Source: Glandiceps talaboti
Taxonomy: Eukaryota > Hemichordata > Enteropneusta > Spengelidae
Direction: 5' to 3'
DNA: 64,000 bases
Assembly (NCBI RefSeq): GCF_964340395.1
Contig: NC_135554.1
Coordinates: 2,907,001-2,971,000, forward strand
Positions 1 through 12,600 of this stretch are shown here, one piece after another. A program made the translations under genes and the position numbers. Positions within the stretch are counted from its first letter, which is position 1. Each line of letters starts with the position of its first letter. The notes beneath the pieces were generated by a model, which had not been told where the DNA came from, searched no databases, and saw only the letters and a list, made by a program, of their open reading frames with translations.

Positions 1-2520
1 CAACAAGTTTGTACTACAGTAGACAGCCAATACCAATCAACAAGTTTGTACTACAGTAGACAGCCAATACCAATCAACAAGTTTGTACTACAGTAGACAG
101 CCAATACCAATCAACAAGTTTGTACTACAGTAGACAGCCAATACCAATCAACAAGTTTGTACTACAATAGACAGCCAATACCAATCAACAAGTTTGTACT
201 ACAGTAGACAGCCAATACCAATCAACAAGTCTGTACTACAGTAGACAGCCAATACCAATCAACAAGTTTGTACTACAATAGACAGCCAATACCAATCAAC
301 AAGTCTGTACTACAATAGACAGCCAATACCAATCAACAAGTTTGTACTAAGGTAGACAGCCAATACCAATCAACAAGTTTGTACTACAGTAGACAGCCAA
401 TACCAATCAACAAGTCTGTACTACAGTAGACAGCCAATACCAATCAACAAGTCTGTACTACAGTAGACAGCCAATACCAATCAACAAGTTTGTACTACAG
501 TAGACAGCCAATACCAATCAACAAGTTTGTACTACAGTAGACAGCCAATACCAATCAACAAGTTTGTACTACAGTAGACAGCCAATACCAATCAACAAGT
601 TTGTACTACAATAGACAGCCAATACCAATCAACAAGTTTGTACTACAGTAGACAGCCAATACCAATCAACAAGTTTGTACTACAGTAGACAGCCAATACC
701 AATCAACAAGTCTGTACTACAGTAGACAGCCAATACCAATCAACAAGTTTGTACTACAATAGACAGCCAATACAATCAACAAGTTTGTACTACAGTAGAC
801 AGCCAATACCAATCAACAAGTTTGTACTACAGTAGACAGCCAATACCAATCAACAAGTTTGTACTACAGTAGACAGCCAATACCAATCAACAAGTCTGTA
901 CTACAGTAGACAGCCAATACCAATCAACAAGTTTGTACTACAATAGACAGCCAATACCAATCAACAAGTTTGTACTAAGGTAGACAGCCAATACCAATCA
1001 ACAAGTTTGTACTACAGTAGACAGCCAATACCAATCAACAAGTCTGTACTACAGTAGACAGCCAATACCAATCAACAAGTTTGTACTACAATAGACAGCC
1101 AATACCAATCAACAAGTCTGTACTACAGTAGACAGCCAATACCAATCAACAAGTTTGTACTAAGGTAGACAGCCAATACCAATCAACAAGTTTGTACTAA
1201 GGTAGACAGCCAATACCAATCAACAAGTTTGTACTAAGGTAGACAGCCAATACCAATCAACAAGTTTGTACTACAGTAGACAGCCAATACCAATCAACAA
1301 GTTTGTACTACAGTAGACAGCCAATACCAATCAACAAGTTTGTACTAAGGTAGACAGCCAATACCAATCAACAAGTTTGTACTACAGTAGACAGCCAATA
1401 CCAATCAACAAGTTTGTACTACAGTAGACAGCCAATACCAATCAACAAGTTTGTACTAAGGTAGACAGCCAATACCAATCAACAAGTCTGTACTACAGTA
1501 GACAGCCAATACCAATCAACAAGTTTGTACTACAGTAGACAGCCAATACCAATCAACAAGTTTGTACTACAATAGACAGCCAATACCAATCAACAAGTTT
1601 GTACTAAGGTAGACAGCCAATACCAATCAACAAGTTTGTACTACAGTAGACAGCCAATACCAATCAACAAGTTTGTACTACAATAGACAGCCAATACCAA
1701 TCAACAAGTTTGTACTAAGGTAGACAGCCAATACCAATCAACAAGTTTGTACTACAGTAGACAGTTATCAACAAGTTTGTACTACAGTAGACAGCCAATA
1801 CCAATCAACAAGTTTGTACTACAATAGACAGCCAATACCAATCAACAAGTTTGTACTAAGGTAGACAGCCAATACCAATCAACAAGTTTGTACTAAGGTA
1901 GACAGCCAATACCAATCAACAAGTTTGCACTACAGTAGACAGCCAATACCAATCAACAAGTTTGTACTACAATAGACAGCCAATACCAATCAACAAGTTT
2001 GTACTACAATAGACAGCCAATACCAATCAACAAGTTTGTACTAAGGTAGACAGCCAATACCAATCAACAACTTTGTACTACAGTAGACAGCCAATACCAA
2101 TCAACAACTTTGTACTACAGTAGACAGCCAATACCAATCAACAAGTTTGTACTACAGTAGACAGCCAATACCAATCAACAAGTTTGTACTAAGGTAGACA
2201 GCCAATACCAATCAACAACTTTGTACTACAGTAGACAGCCAATACCAATCAACAACTTTGTACTACAGTAGACAGCCAATACCAATCAACAACTTTGTAC
2301 TACAGTAGACAGCCAATACCAATCAACAACTTTGTACTAAGGTAGACAGCCAATACCAATCAACAACTTTGTACTACAGTAGACAGCCAATACCAATCAA
2401 CAACTTTGTACTACAGTAGACAGCCAATACCAATCAACAACTTTGTACTACAGTAGACAGCCAATACCAATCAACAAGTTTGTACTACAGTAGACAGCCA
2501 ATACCAATCAACAAGTTTGT
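1..2520. repeat. 37-bp minisatellite, about 68 copies
   Basis: Direct tandem copies of a 37-bp unit (starting caacaagtttgtactacagt) run from the first base of the window, so the array continues to the left. Variants include acaatag/acagtag, actaaggtag, and a caacaactttg form that is concentrated between about 2060 and 2450, near the right end. One unit around 1759 has an internal deletion. There is no coding potential and no GTAAGT motif. Confidence 0.97.
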
Positions 2521-2740
2521 TCACCTATTGTTAAAGTCTGCTGCATATGTGTCATCTAAAATTGGACAATTAATGATCTATTTGTGACTGTTAGTGTGGT
2601 ATTTGTTCTTTGTCATTCACATTTACTTATTTCATTCTTCGTTCTTTTTATTCAGGAAAAATGTGAAGAGAATTAAACTATATACACATTTTATTATCAG
2701 ATATCTTAATTATTTGATTGTATCACCCAACCTAATGACG

Positions 2741-2742
<2 letters not shown>
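2521..2742. other. Unique AT-rich spacer, nothing recognised
   Basis: Non-repetitive AT-rich DNA between the 37-bp array and a GT microsatellite. No convincing exon, promoter or RNA was seen. Confidence 0.6.
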
Positions 2743-2782
<40 letters not shown>

Positions 2783-2804
2783 CATGTACCGGTATGTATG
2801 TATG

Positions 2805-2836
<32 letters not shown>

Positions 2837-2905
2837 TGTATGTGTATGCATGTGTATGTATGTGTATACGTACGTGTATGTATGTGTATGTGCCTATATG
2901 AGCAT
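2743..2905. repeat. (GT)n followed by (TATG)n microsatellite
   Basis: About 38 bases of alternating GT are followed by TATG/TGTATG repeats to about 2900. The open frames reading CVCV/YVCM or THTH come only from the microsatellite. Confidence 0.97.
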
Positions 2906-3200
2906 ATACAAAGTGTATGCTTCATGTGTGGGAGGGATAATGTGTATGTACATGTGTGGGTGTGTCAAGAATTGGACAGCAAAGTGTTCAGAAACCAAAA
3001 AGTTGCAAAACAAAATATCCCATTTTCATGGAACACTGTTATTTTTCTTGAAAGTCTTGAGTTTGTGGAAATTAAGACTAGTCAATAAGATTACTGTGAG
3101 AACTAAAAAATGTTTGTAACATTTACTTGCATTGTATTGTGAAAGCTTCAGAAGTGACACTGTAAAGAAAATATAAAACATGAATCCTTCACATGATTAT

Positions 3201-3435
3201 CACACAGTAGGAAGCCACACCAGATACACTAGTGGGAGTCACACAGTAGGAAGCCACACCAGATACACCAGTGGGAGTCACACAGTAGGGATCCACACCA
3301 GATACACCAGTGGGAGTCACACAGTAGGGATCCACACCAGATACACCAGTGGGAGTCACACAGTAGGGATCCACACCAGATACACCAGTGGGAGTCACAC
3401 AGTAGGGATCCACACCAGATACACCAGTGGGAGTT
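3201..3435. repeat. 39-bp minisatellite, 6 copies
   Basis: Six direct copies of a 39-bp unit (cacacagtagg, then atccacaccagatacacca). The first two differ by gaagcc versus ggatcc. Because 39 is a multiple of 3, both strands stay open, which explains the small repetitive ORFs here. Confidence 0.95.
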
Positions 3436-4254
3436 AACTGATTAGTCTATCTTTAGAAGTATACACACTTTGAACCTTACAAAGTGAATGGTATGACGTA
3501 ATTACTATGTTATTGAAATATAGGTTACAAGGTTAGTAAACTTGTTAACCTAGCTAGCTGACAGGACAAATATCAAATCTTTAGATACAACATTAACACA
3601 TTTCATAGATAAAAGATTTCAAGGACATCAAGATTTGCTATCTGGGTGTCGTTGTCTGTTTTATCATAAACATCTGAAAATCATAATAATTACATATGTC
3701 GTGTGCAAATATTTTGGACTCCCTAAGTTAGTGGAAATTCATAAGAAACAGCATTTAATTTTTAGACCTGCTTGAATATAATCTTCATTGCTATAATTTG
3801 AAACAAGCTGTTGCCCAACATTTGCTTTTCATTTTACAAGCTGTTGCCCAACATTTTCTTTTCATTTGTCAATTTTGCACATAAAATGTCTTTAAACTAC
3901 AAAGTTTCATAAAATAGTTATGACAAGATTTTTATAGATTTTCTCCTTGCCTGTATCTAGAGATGGTCACAAATAATTTCTTATGTTTCAGATAATTACT
4001 TGGGCTTCATTTTCAAAAATGTTGAAATTAATCACCTTGAGTCTTATAATGTTTTCTTCTATTTTCTACGATGATAATAATATAGTAAACACAATTTAGG
4101 AGTTTGGATGACTTCTATCCATGCACTGTTACCATGGAAACAAATTTAGTGATTGCTGATTTCAATTAATGATTACAAAGCATACATGTAGTAGAATATT
4201 TAAAAATAATAATAAGATATTATGAAATTTGATGACAATACCTATATTTTCAAT
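3436..4254. other. Non-repetitive AT-rich intergenic DNA
   Basis: No sustained ORF, splice-bounded exon or RNA structure was recognised. A short direct duplication (acaagctgttgcccaacatt) occurs near 3800-3860. Confidence 0.55.
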
Positions 4255-4663
4255 ACTTGTCCTATAAAGTTATTATACATTATATACTATAGACATAAAC
4301 ATAGCATACTTGTCCTATAAAGTTATCATACATTATATACTATAGACATAAACATAGCATACTTGTCCTATAAAGTTATTATACATTATATACTATAGAC
4401 ATAAACATAGCATACTTGTCCTATAAAGTTATCATACATTATATACTATAGACATAAACATAGCATACTTGTCCTATAAAGTTATCATACATTATATACT
4501 ATACACATAAACATAGCATACTTGTCCTATAAAGTTATTATACATTATATACTATAGACATAAACATAGCATACTTGTCCTATAAAGTTATCATACATTA
4601 TATACTATAGACATAAACATAGCATACTTGTCCTATAAAGTTATCATACATTATATACCATAG
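4255..4663. repeat. 53-bp minisatellite, left part (about 8 copies)
   Basis: Tandem 53-bp units containing acttgtcctataaagttat and ctatagacataaacatagc. The array is interrupted at 4664 by a 955-bp TIR element and resumes at 5619, where the same phase continues to about 5697. Confidence 0.95.
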
Positions 4664-5618
4664 CAGGGGTCGAAATAATGAAAAAATTTCGCTTGTCCAC
4701 TGGGCAAGTAGAAAACAAAAAGTACTTGCCCAAATCAAAAAGTGCTTGCCCATTCCAAATAGTGGGGTATTTTTGTGTGGCTTACAAATGCACTGTTGTG
4801 ATTAATTGGGCTTTCTTTTGTTTATTATCAAAAAATGTCACTTTGAAAGTTTCTGTGGGTACCAAAAAGTTCTCTCCACAATAAACAGGTGTTCTAAATA
4901 ATATTAATTTTCATGGCCTAATTAATATTCATACTATAGCATAGCATACAATTTTTTGTTCACTTGTAAAAAGTAGTTGTTAAAATAATTTTTTCAGCAC
5001 TTTCATAAGCTATCAATATAAAAATTAACATTTATTTCAACACTGATGTAAAATCTTTCTAAGTATTTCCTTTTCCATCATGTCAATATATTTTCTTTCC
5101 TTCCTCATCCACACCAACTATTTTTCTCCCAGTATGATTTGTTTATATTTTCCTAGTAGTATTTTCAAATAAAATGACTGTTGTAAAATTTGCAGTTGAT
5201 TCAAACACCCAAAACCTGAAAAATCATGCTGTAATTTACTATTGTTGAACAATATTCATTGAGTCACTAGTCATTCCAGGTATGTTTTCTTGATAGAGTA
5301 AACAAAGTACATCAAGTACAGCTGGTCCAGATTGTTTTGAAAAGTGGTCAGTCAAGAAAGACATCTTCTCAATATTGCTACAATGTTATAATTTTCCAGA
5401 CTTGTTGGCACCATGGTTATACAATGTATCCAAAGTCCTATCAGACATGTGTAGTGTCTGATATTAAGTACAGCATGAACACAGGCAAAAACACACCCCT
5501 GATCAATAATCATAAGAAATTCTCCTTGCCCCTTGGGACAAGTACTTTTCAAAACAACTTGCCCAAGCCTTGAAATCACTTGCCTGGGGCAAGTAAAAGG
5601 CCATTATTTCGACCCCTG
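4664..5618. mobile_element. Non-autonomous TIR DNA transposon (MITE-like), 955 bp
   Basis: The element starts caggggtcgaaataatg and ends with the exact reverse complement cattatttcgacccctg, giving 17-bp perfect terminal inverted repeats. Weaker subterminal symmetry follows, with cttg(t/c)cc and ggcaagt blocks near both ends. It sits inside one unit of the 53-bp array. Removing it together with one copy of a 5-bp flank (catag on the left, tatag on the right) restores an intact unit, so the target-site duplication is probably TATAG with one later change. No transposase ORF is present; two short internal ORFs of 68-78 codons have no recognisable domain. The 5-bp TSD argues against hAT (8 bp) and Tc1/mariner (TA). 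I do not assign a superfamily. Confidence 0.85.
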
Positions 5619-5697
5619 TATAGACATAAACATAGCATACTTGTCCTATAAAGTTATCATACATTATATACTATAGACATAAACATAGCATACTTGT
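5619..5697. repeat. 53-bp minisatellite, right part after element insertion
   Basis: About 1.5 further copies of the 53-bp unit (tatagacataaacatagcat, then cttgtcctataaag) follow the 3' TIR directly, in register with the left part. This shows that the array predates the insertion. Confidence 0.93.
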
Positions 5698-5852
5698 CAA
5701 TGTGCTATCCACTCTCTACAACAGAAAACTGATAAGATATGAGTTTTAAATACACACTCACATTGTACATGCTACATTATGTCTTTCTTAACATCAGATA
5801 GCAAAACGGTAGAGTATTCACACCCACACTGTGCTATAAATGTCTTTCTTAA

Positions 5853-5922
5853 CATCAGATAGCTCAATGACAGAGCATACAGGTTTACCCTGTAAGATAT
5901 GGGTTCAAGTCCCATTCTGGTG
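5853..5922 (+). tRNA. tRNA-like cloverleaf (tRNA pseudogene or tRNA-derived SINE head)
   Basis: A 70-nt segment folds as a full cloverleaf. The acceptor stem catcaga/tctggtg has 7 pairs with one G-T. The D stem is gctc/gagc, the anticodon stem tacag/ctgta, and the T stem atggg/cccat around the loop ttcaagt. A-box-like (tagctcaatgacagagc) and B-box (ggttcaagtcc) elements are present. The 7-nt anticodon loop gtttacc has U33 and would give anticodon UUA, which reads the ochre codon. Degeneracy argues against a working tRNA: the D loop lacks GG, position 37 is C, and the 5' base is C. A partial copy of its 5' half (tctttcttaacatcagatag) lies about 75 bp upstream. A SINE head or pseudogene is most likely. 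Confidence 0.55.
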
Positions 5923-6066
5923 ATATGACAAACTAACAGCACAGCATGCAGTGGCTACCTGCAGTAGACAAGGTTTCATCTATTTACTGGCTGTACATTA
6001 ATGACGTTCCTTACCAATAAAACTTACACCATTCCACACCATCAATTGACTTTGTCACCGTGCTAG

Positions 6067-6603
6067 TGTTCTAACAGTTGGTTAAGTATTTTACAAATGT
6101 GTTCAAACAGTTAGGTAAGTATTGTACAAATGTGTTCAAACAGTTAGGTAAGTATTGTACAAATGTGTTCTAACAGTTACGTAAGTGTTGTACAAATGTG
6201 TTCTAACAGTTGGTTAAGTGTTGTACAAATGTGTTCTAACAGTTGGTTAAGTGTTGTACAAATGTGTTCTAGCAGTTGGTTAAGTATTGTACAAATGTGT
6301 TCTAACAGTTGGTTAAGTATTGTACAAATGTGTTCTAACAGTTACGTAAGTATTGTGCAAATGTGTTCTAAAGGTTACGTAAGTATTGTGCAAATGTGTT
6401 CTAACAGTTGGTTAAGTATTGTACAAATGTGTTCTAGCAGTTGGTTAAGTATTGTACAAATATGTTCTAACAGTTGGTTAAGTATTGTGAAATGTGTTCT
6501 AACAGTTGGGTAAGTATTGTACAAATGTGTTCAAACAGGTAAGTATTGTACAAATGTGTTCTAACAGTTGGTTAAGTATTGTACAAATGTGTTCTGCAGT
6601 TGG
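6067..6603. repeat. 33-bp minisatellite, about 16 copies
   Basis: Tandem 33-bp units (aacagttggttaagtattgt acaaatgtgttct). It runs directly into the 48-bp array and the units are homologous: the 48-bp unit is the same sequence with about 12 bp (gatgtataattg) inserted before tgttct and about 3 bp added at the taa/gg position. The 11-residue periodic ORF here is a consequence of the 33-bp period. Confidence 0.95.
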
Positions 6604-9600
6604 TTAAGTATTGTACAAATGGATGTATAATTGTGTTCTAAAAGATAGGTAAGTGTTGTACAAATGAATGTATAATTGTGTTCTAAAAGTTATAAGGTAA
6701 GTGTTGTACAAATGGATGTATAATTGTTTTCTAAAAGTTACAAGGTAAGTGTTGTACAAATGAATGTATAATTGTGTTCTAAAAGTTATAAGGTAAGTGT
6801 TGTACAAATGAATGTATAATTGTGTTCTAAAAGTTACAAGGTAAGTGTTGTACAAATGAATATATAATTGTGTTCTAAAAGTTATAAGGTAAGTGTTGTA
6901 CAAATGAATGTATAATTGTGTTCTAAAAGTTATAAGGTACGTGTTGTACAAATGAATGTATAATTGTGTTCTCAAAGATAGGTAAGTGTGGTACAAATGA
7001 ATGTATAATTGTGTTCTAAAAGATAGGTAAGTGTTGTACAAATGGATGTATAATTGTTTTCTAAAAGTTACAAGGTAAGTGTTGTACAAATGAATGTATA
7101 ATTGTGTTCTAAAAGTTATAAGGTAAGTGTTGTACAAATGAATGTATAATTGTGTTCTAAAAGTTACAAGGTAAGTGTTGTACAAATGGATGTATAATTG
7201 TGTTCTAGAAGTTATAAGGTAAGTGTTGTACAAATGAATGTATAATTGTGTTCTAAAAGTTATAAGGTAAGTGTTGTACAAATGAATGTATAATTGTGTT
7301 CTAAAAGTTATAAGGTAAGTGTTGTACAAATGAATGTATAATTGTGTTCTAAAAGTTATGAGGTAAGTGTTGTACAAATGAATGTATAATTGTGTTCTAA
7401 AAGTTATAAGGTAAGTGTTGTACAAATGAATGTATAATTGTGTTCTAAAAGTTATAAGGTAAGTGTTGTACAAATGAATGTATAATTGTGTTCTAAAAGT
7501 TATGAGGTAAGTGTTGTACAAATGAATGTATAATTGTGTTCTAAAAGTTACAAGGTAAGTGTTGTACAAATGAATATATAATTGTGTTCTAAAAGTTATA
7601 AGGTAAGTGTTGTACAAATGAATGTATAATTGTGTTCTAAAAGTTATAAGGTAAGTGTTGTACAAATGAATGTATAATTGTGTTCTAAAAGTTATAAGGT
7701 AAGTGTTGTACAAATGGATGTATAATTGTGTTCTAATAGTTATAAGGTAAGTGTTGTACAAATGAATGTATAATTGTGTTCTAAAAGTTATAAGGTAAGT
7801 GTTGTACAAATGAATGTATAATTGTGTTCTAATAGTTATAAGGTAAGTGTTGTACAAATGGATGTATAATTGTGTTCTAATAGTTATAAGGTAAGTGTTG
7901 TACAAATGAATGTATAATTGTGTTCTAAAAGTTATAAGGTAAGTGTTGTACAAATGAATGTATAATTGTGTTCTAAAAGTTATAAGGTAAGTGTTGTACA
8001 AATGAATATATAATTGTGTTCTAATAGTTATAAGGTAAGTGTTGTACAAATGGATGTATAATTGTGTTCTAAAAGTTATAAGGTAAGTGTTGTACAAATG
8101 GATGTATAATTGTGTTCTAAAAGTTATAAGGTAAGTGTTGTACAAATGAATGTATAATTGTGTTCTAAAAGTTATAAGGTAAGTGTTGTACAAATGAATA
8201 TATAATTGTGTTCTAAAAGTTATAAGGTAAGTGTTGTACAAATGAATGTATAATTGTGTTCTAATAGTTATAAGATAAGTGTTGTACAAATGGATGTATA
8301 ATTGTGTTCTAATAGTTATAAGGTAAGTGTTGTACAAATGGATGTATAATTGTGTTCTAATAGTTATAAGGTAAGTGTTGTACAAATGAATGTATAATTG
8401 TGTTCTAATAGTTATAAGGTAAGTGTTGTACAAATGGATGTATAATTGTGTTCTAGAAGTTATAAGGTAAGTGTTGTACAAATTAATGTATAATTGTGTT
8501 CTAATAGTTATAAGGTAAGTGTTGTACAAATGGATGTATAATTGTGTTCTAATAGTTATAAGATAAGTGTTGTACAAATTAATGTATAATTGTGTTCTAA
8601 AAGTTATAAGGTAAGTGTTGTACAAATGGATGTATAATTGTGTTCTAATAGTTATAAGGTAAGTGTTGTACAAATGAATATATAATTGTGTTCTAAAAGT
8701 TATAAGGTAAGTGTTGTACAAATGAATGTATAATTGTGTTCTAAAACTTATAAGGTAAGTGTTGTACAAATGAATGTATAATTGTGTTCTAAAAGTTATA
8801 AGGTAAGTGTTGTACAAATGAATGTATAATTGTGTTCTAATAGTTATAAGGTAAGTGTTGTACAAATGAATGTATAATTGTGTTCTAAAAGTTATAAGGT
8901 AAGTGTTGTACAAATGGATGTATAATTGTGTTCTAATAGTTATAAGGTAAGTGTTGTACAAATGAATATATAATTGTGTTCTAAAAGTTATAAGGTAAGT
9001 GTTGTACAAATGAATATATAATTGTGTTCTAAAAGTTATAAGGTAAGTGCTGTACAAATGGATGTATAATTGTGTTCTAGAAGTTATAAGGTAAGTGTTG
9101 TACAAATGAATGTATAATTGTGTTCTAAAAGTTATAAGGTAAGTGTTGTACAAATGAATGTATAATTGTGTTCTAAAAGTTATAAGGTAAGTGTTGTACA
9201 AATGAATATATAATTGTGTTCTAAAAGTTATGAGGTAAGTGTTGTACAAATGAATGTATAATTGTGTTCTAAAAGTTACAAGGTAAGTGTTGTACAAATG
9301 AATATATAATTGTGTTCTAAAAGTTATAAGGTAAGTGTTGTACAAATGAATGTATAATTGTGTTCTAAAAGTTATAAGGTAAGTGTTGTACAAATGAATG
9401 TATAATTGTGTTCTAAAAGTTATAAGGTAAGTGTTGTACAAATGGATGTATAATTGTGTTCTAATAGTTATAAGGTAAGTGTTGTACAAATGAATGTATA
9501 ATTGTGTTCTAAAAGTTATAAGGTAAGTGTTGTACAAATGAATGTATAATTGTGTTCTAAAAGTTATAAGGTAAGTGTTGTACAAATGAATGTATAATTG

Positions 9601-12600
9601 TGTTCTAATAGTTATAAGGTAAGTGTTGTACAAATGGATGTATAATTGTGTTCTAAAAGTTATAAGGTAAGTGTTGTACAAATGAATGTATAATTGTGTT
9701 CTAAAAGTTATAAGGTAAGTGTTGTACAAATGAATGTATAATTGTGTTCTAAAAGTTATAAGGTAAGTGTTGTACAAATGAATATATAATTGTGTTCTAA
9801 TAGTTATAAGGTAAGTGTTGTACAAATGAATATATAATTGTGTTCTAAAAGTTATAAGGTAAGTGTTGTACAAATGGATGTATAATTGTGTTCTAATAGT
9901 TAGGTAAGTGTTGTACAAATGGATGTATAATTGTGTTCTAAAAGTTATAAGGTAAGTGTTGTACAAATGGATGTATAATTGTGTTCTAGAAGTTATAAGG
10001 TAAGTGTTGTACAAATTAATGTATAATTGTGTTCTAATAGTTATAAGGTAAGTGTTGTACAAATGGATGTATAATTGTGTTCTAATAGTTATAAGATAAG
10101 TGTTGTACAAATTAATGTATAATTGTGTTCTAAAAGTTATAAGGTAAGTGTTGTACAAATGGATGTATAATTGTGTTCTAATAGTTATAAGGTAAGTGTT
10201 GTACAAATGAATATATAATTGTGTTCTAAAAGTTATAAGGTAAGTGTTGTACAAATGAATGTATAATTGTGTTCTAAAACTTATAAGGTAAGTGTTGTAC
10301 AAATGAATATATAATTGTGTTCTAAAAGTTATAAGGTAAGTGTTGTACAAATGAATGTATAATTGTGTTCTAATAGTTATAAGGTAAGTGTTGTACAAAT
10401 GAATATATAATTGTGTTCTAAAAGTTATAAGGTAAGTGTTGTACAAATGAATATATAATTGTGTTCTAAAAGTTATAAGGTAAGTGCTGTACAAATGGAT
10501 GTATAATTGTGTTCTAGAAGTTATAAGGTAAGTGTTGTACAAATGAATGTATAATTGTGTTCTAAAAGTTATAAGGTAAGTGTTGTACAAATGAATGTAT
10601 AATTGTGTTCTAAAAGTTATAAGGTAAGTGTTGTACAAATGAATATATAATTGTGTTCTAAAAGTTATAAGGTAAGTGTTGTACAAATGAATATATAATT
10701 GTGTTCTAAAAGTTATAAGGTAAGTGCTGTACAAATGGATGTATAATTGTGTTCTAGAAGTTAGGTAAGTGTTGTACAAATGGATGTATAATTGTGTTCT
10801 AAAAGTTATAAGGTAAGTGTTGTACAAATGGATGTATAATTGTGTTCTAAAAGTTATAAGTGTTGTACAAATGGATGTATAATTGTGTTCTAATAGTTAG
10901 GTAAGTGTTGTACAAATGGATGTATAATTGTGTTCTAAAAGTTATAAGGTAAGTATTGTACAAATGAATGTATAATTGTGTTCTAAAAGTTATAAGGTAA
11001 GTGTTGTACAAATGGATGTATAATTGTGTTCTAATAGTTAGGTAAGTGTTGTACAAATTAATGTATAATTGTGTTCTAATAGTTATAAGGTAAGTGTTGT
11101 ACAAATGGATGTATAATTGTGTTCTAAAAGTTATAAGGTAAGTGTTGTACAAATGGATGTATAATTGTGTTCTAGAAGTTATAAGGTAAGTGTTGTACAA
11201 ATGAATGTATAATTGTGTTCTAAAAGTTATAAGGTAAGTATTGTACAAATGAATGTATAATTGTGTTCTAAAAGTTATAAGGTAAGTGTTGTACAAATGG
11301 ATGTATAATTGTGTTCTAATAGTTATAAGGTAAGTGTTGTACAAATGAATGTATAATTGTGTTCTAAAAGTTATAAGGTAAGTGTTGTACAAATGGATGT
11401 ATAATTGTGTTCTCAAAGATAGGTAAGTGTTGTACAAATGGATGTATAATTGTGTTCTAAAAGTTAGGTAAGTGTTGTACAAATGGATGTATAATTGTGT
11501 TCTAATAGTTATAAGGTAAGTGTTGTACAAATGAATGTATAATTGTGTTCTAAAAGTTATAAGGTAAGTGTTGTACAAATGGATGTATAATTGTGTTCTA
11601 ATAGTTATAAGGTAAGTGTTGTACAAATGAATGTATAATTGTGTTCTAAAAGTTATAAGGTAAGTGTTGTACAAATGAATGTATAATTGTGTTCTAATAG
11701 TTATAAGGTAAGTGTTGTACAAATGGATGTATAATTGTGTTCTAGAAGTTATAAGGTAAGTGTTGTACAAATTAATGTATAATTGTGTTCTAAAAGTTAT
11801 AAGGTAAGTGTTGTACAAATGGATGTATAATTGTGTTCTAGAAGTTATAAGGTAAGTGTTGTACAAATGAATGTATAATTGTGTTCTAAAAGTTATAAGG
11901 TAAGTGTTGTACAAATGAATGTATAATTGTGTTCTAAAAGTTAGGTAAGTGTTGTACAAATGGATGTATAATTGTGTTCTAAAAGTTATAAGGTAAGTGT
12001 TGTACAAATGAATGTATAATTGTGTTCTAATAGTTACAAGGTAAGTGTTGTACAAATGGATGTATAATTGTGTTCTAAAAGTTATAAGGTAAGTGTTGTA
12101 CAAATGAATGTATAATTGTGTTCTAAAAGTTATAAGGTAAGTGTTGTACAAATGAATGTATAATTGTGTTCTAAAAGTTAGGTAAGTGTTGTACAAATGA
12201 ATGTATAATTGTGTTCTAAAAGTTAGGTAAGTGTTGTACAAATGGATGTATAATTGTGTTCTAATAGTTAGGTAAGTGTTGTACAAATGAATGTATAATT
12301 GTGTTCTAAAAGTTAGGTAAGTGTTGTACAAATGGATGTATAATTGTGTTCTAATAGTTACAAGGTAAGTGTTGTACAAATGAATGTATAATTGTGTTCT
12401 AATAGTTACAAGGTAAGTGTTGTACAAATGAATGTATAATTGTGTTCTAAAAGTTATAAGGTAAGTGTTGTACAAATGGATGTATAATTGTGTTCTAATA
12501 GTTAGGTAAGTGTTGTACAAATGGATGTATAATTGTGTTCTAGAAGTTATAAGGTAAGTGTTGTACAAATGGATGTATAATTGTGTTCTAGAAGTTAGGT

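Noticed and set aside
4678-5579. Short ORFs inside the TIR element
   Set aside because: 68-78 codons, on both strands, without a transposase motif; the element is non-autonomous.
5853-5922. Functional ochre-suppressor tRNA
   Set aside because: The D loop lacks the GG pair, position 37 is a pyrimidine and the first base is C; kept only as a tRNA-like element.
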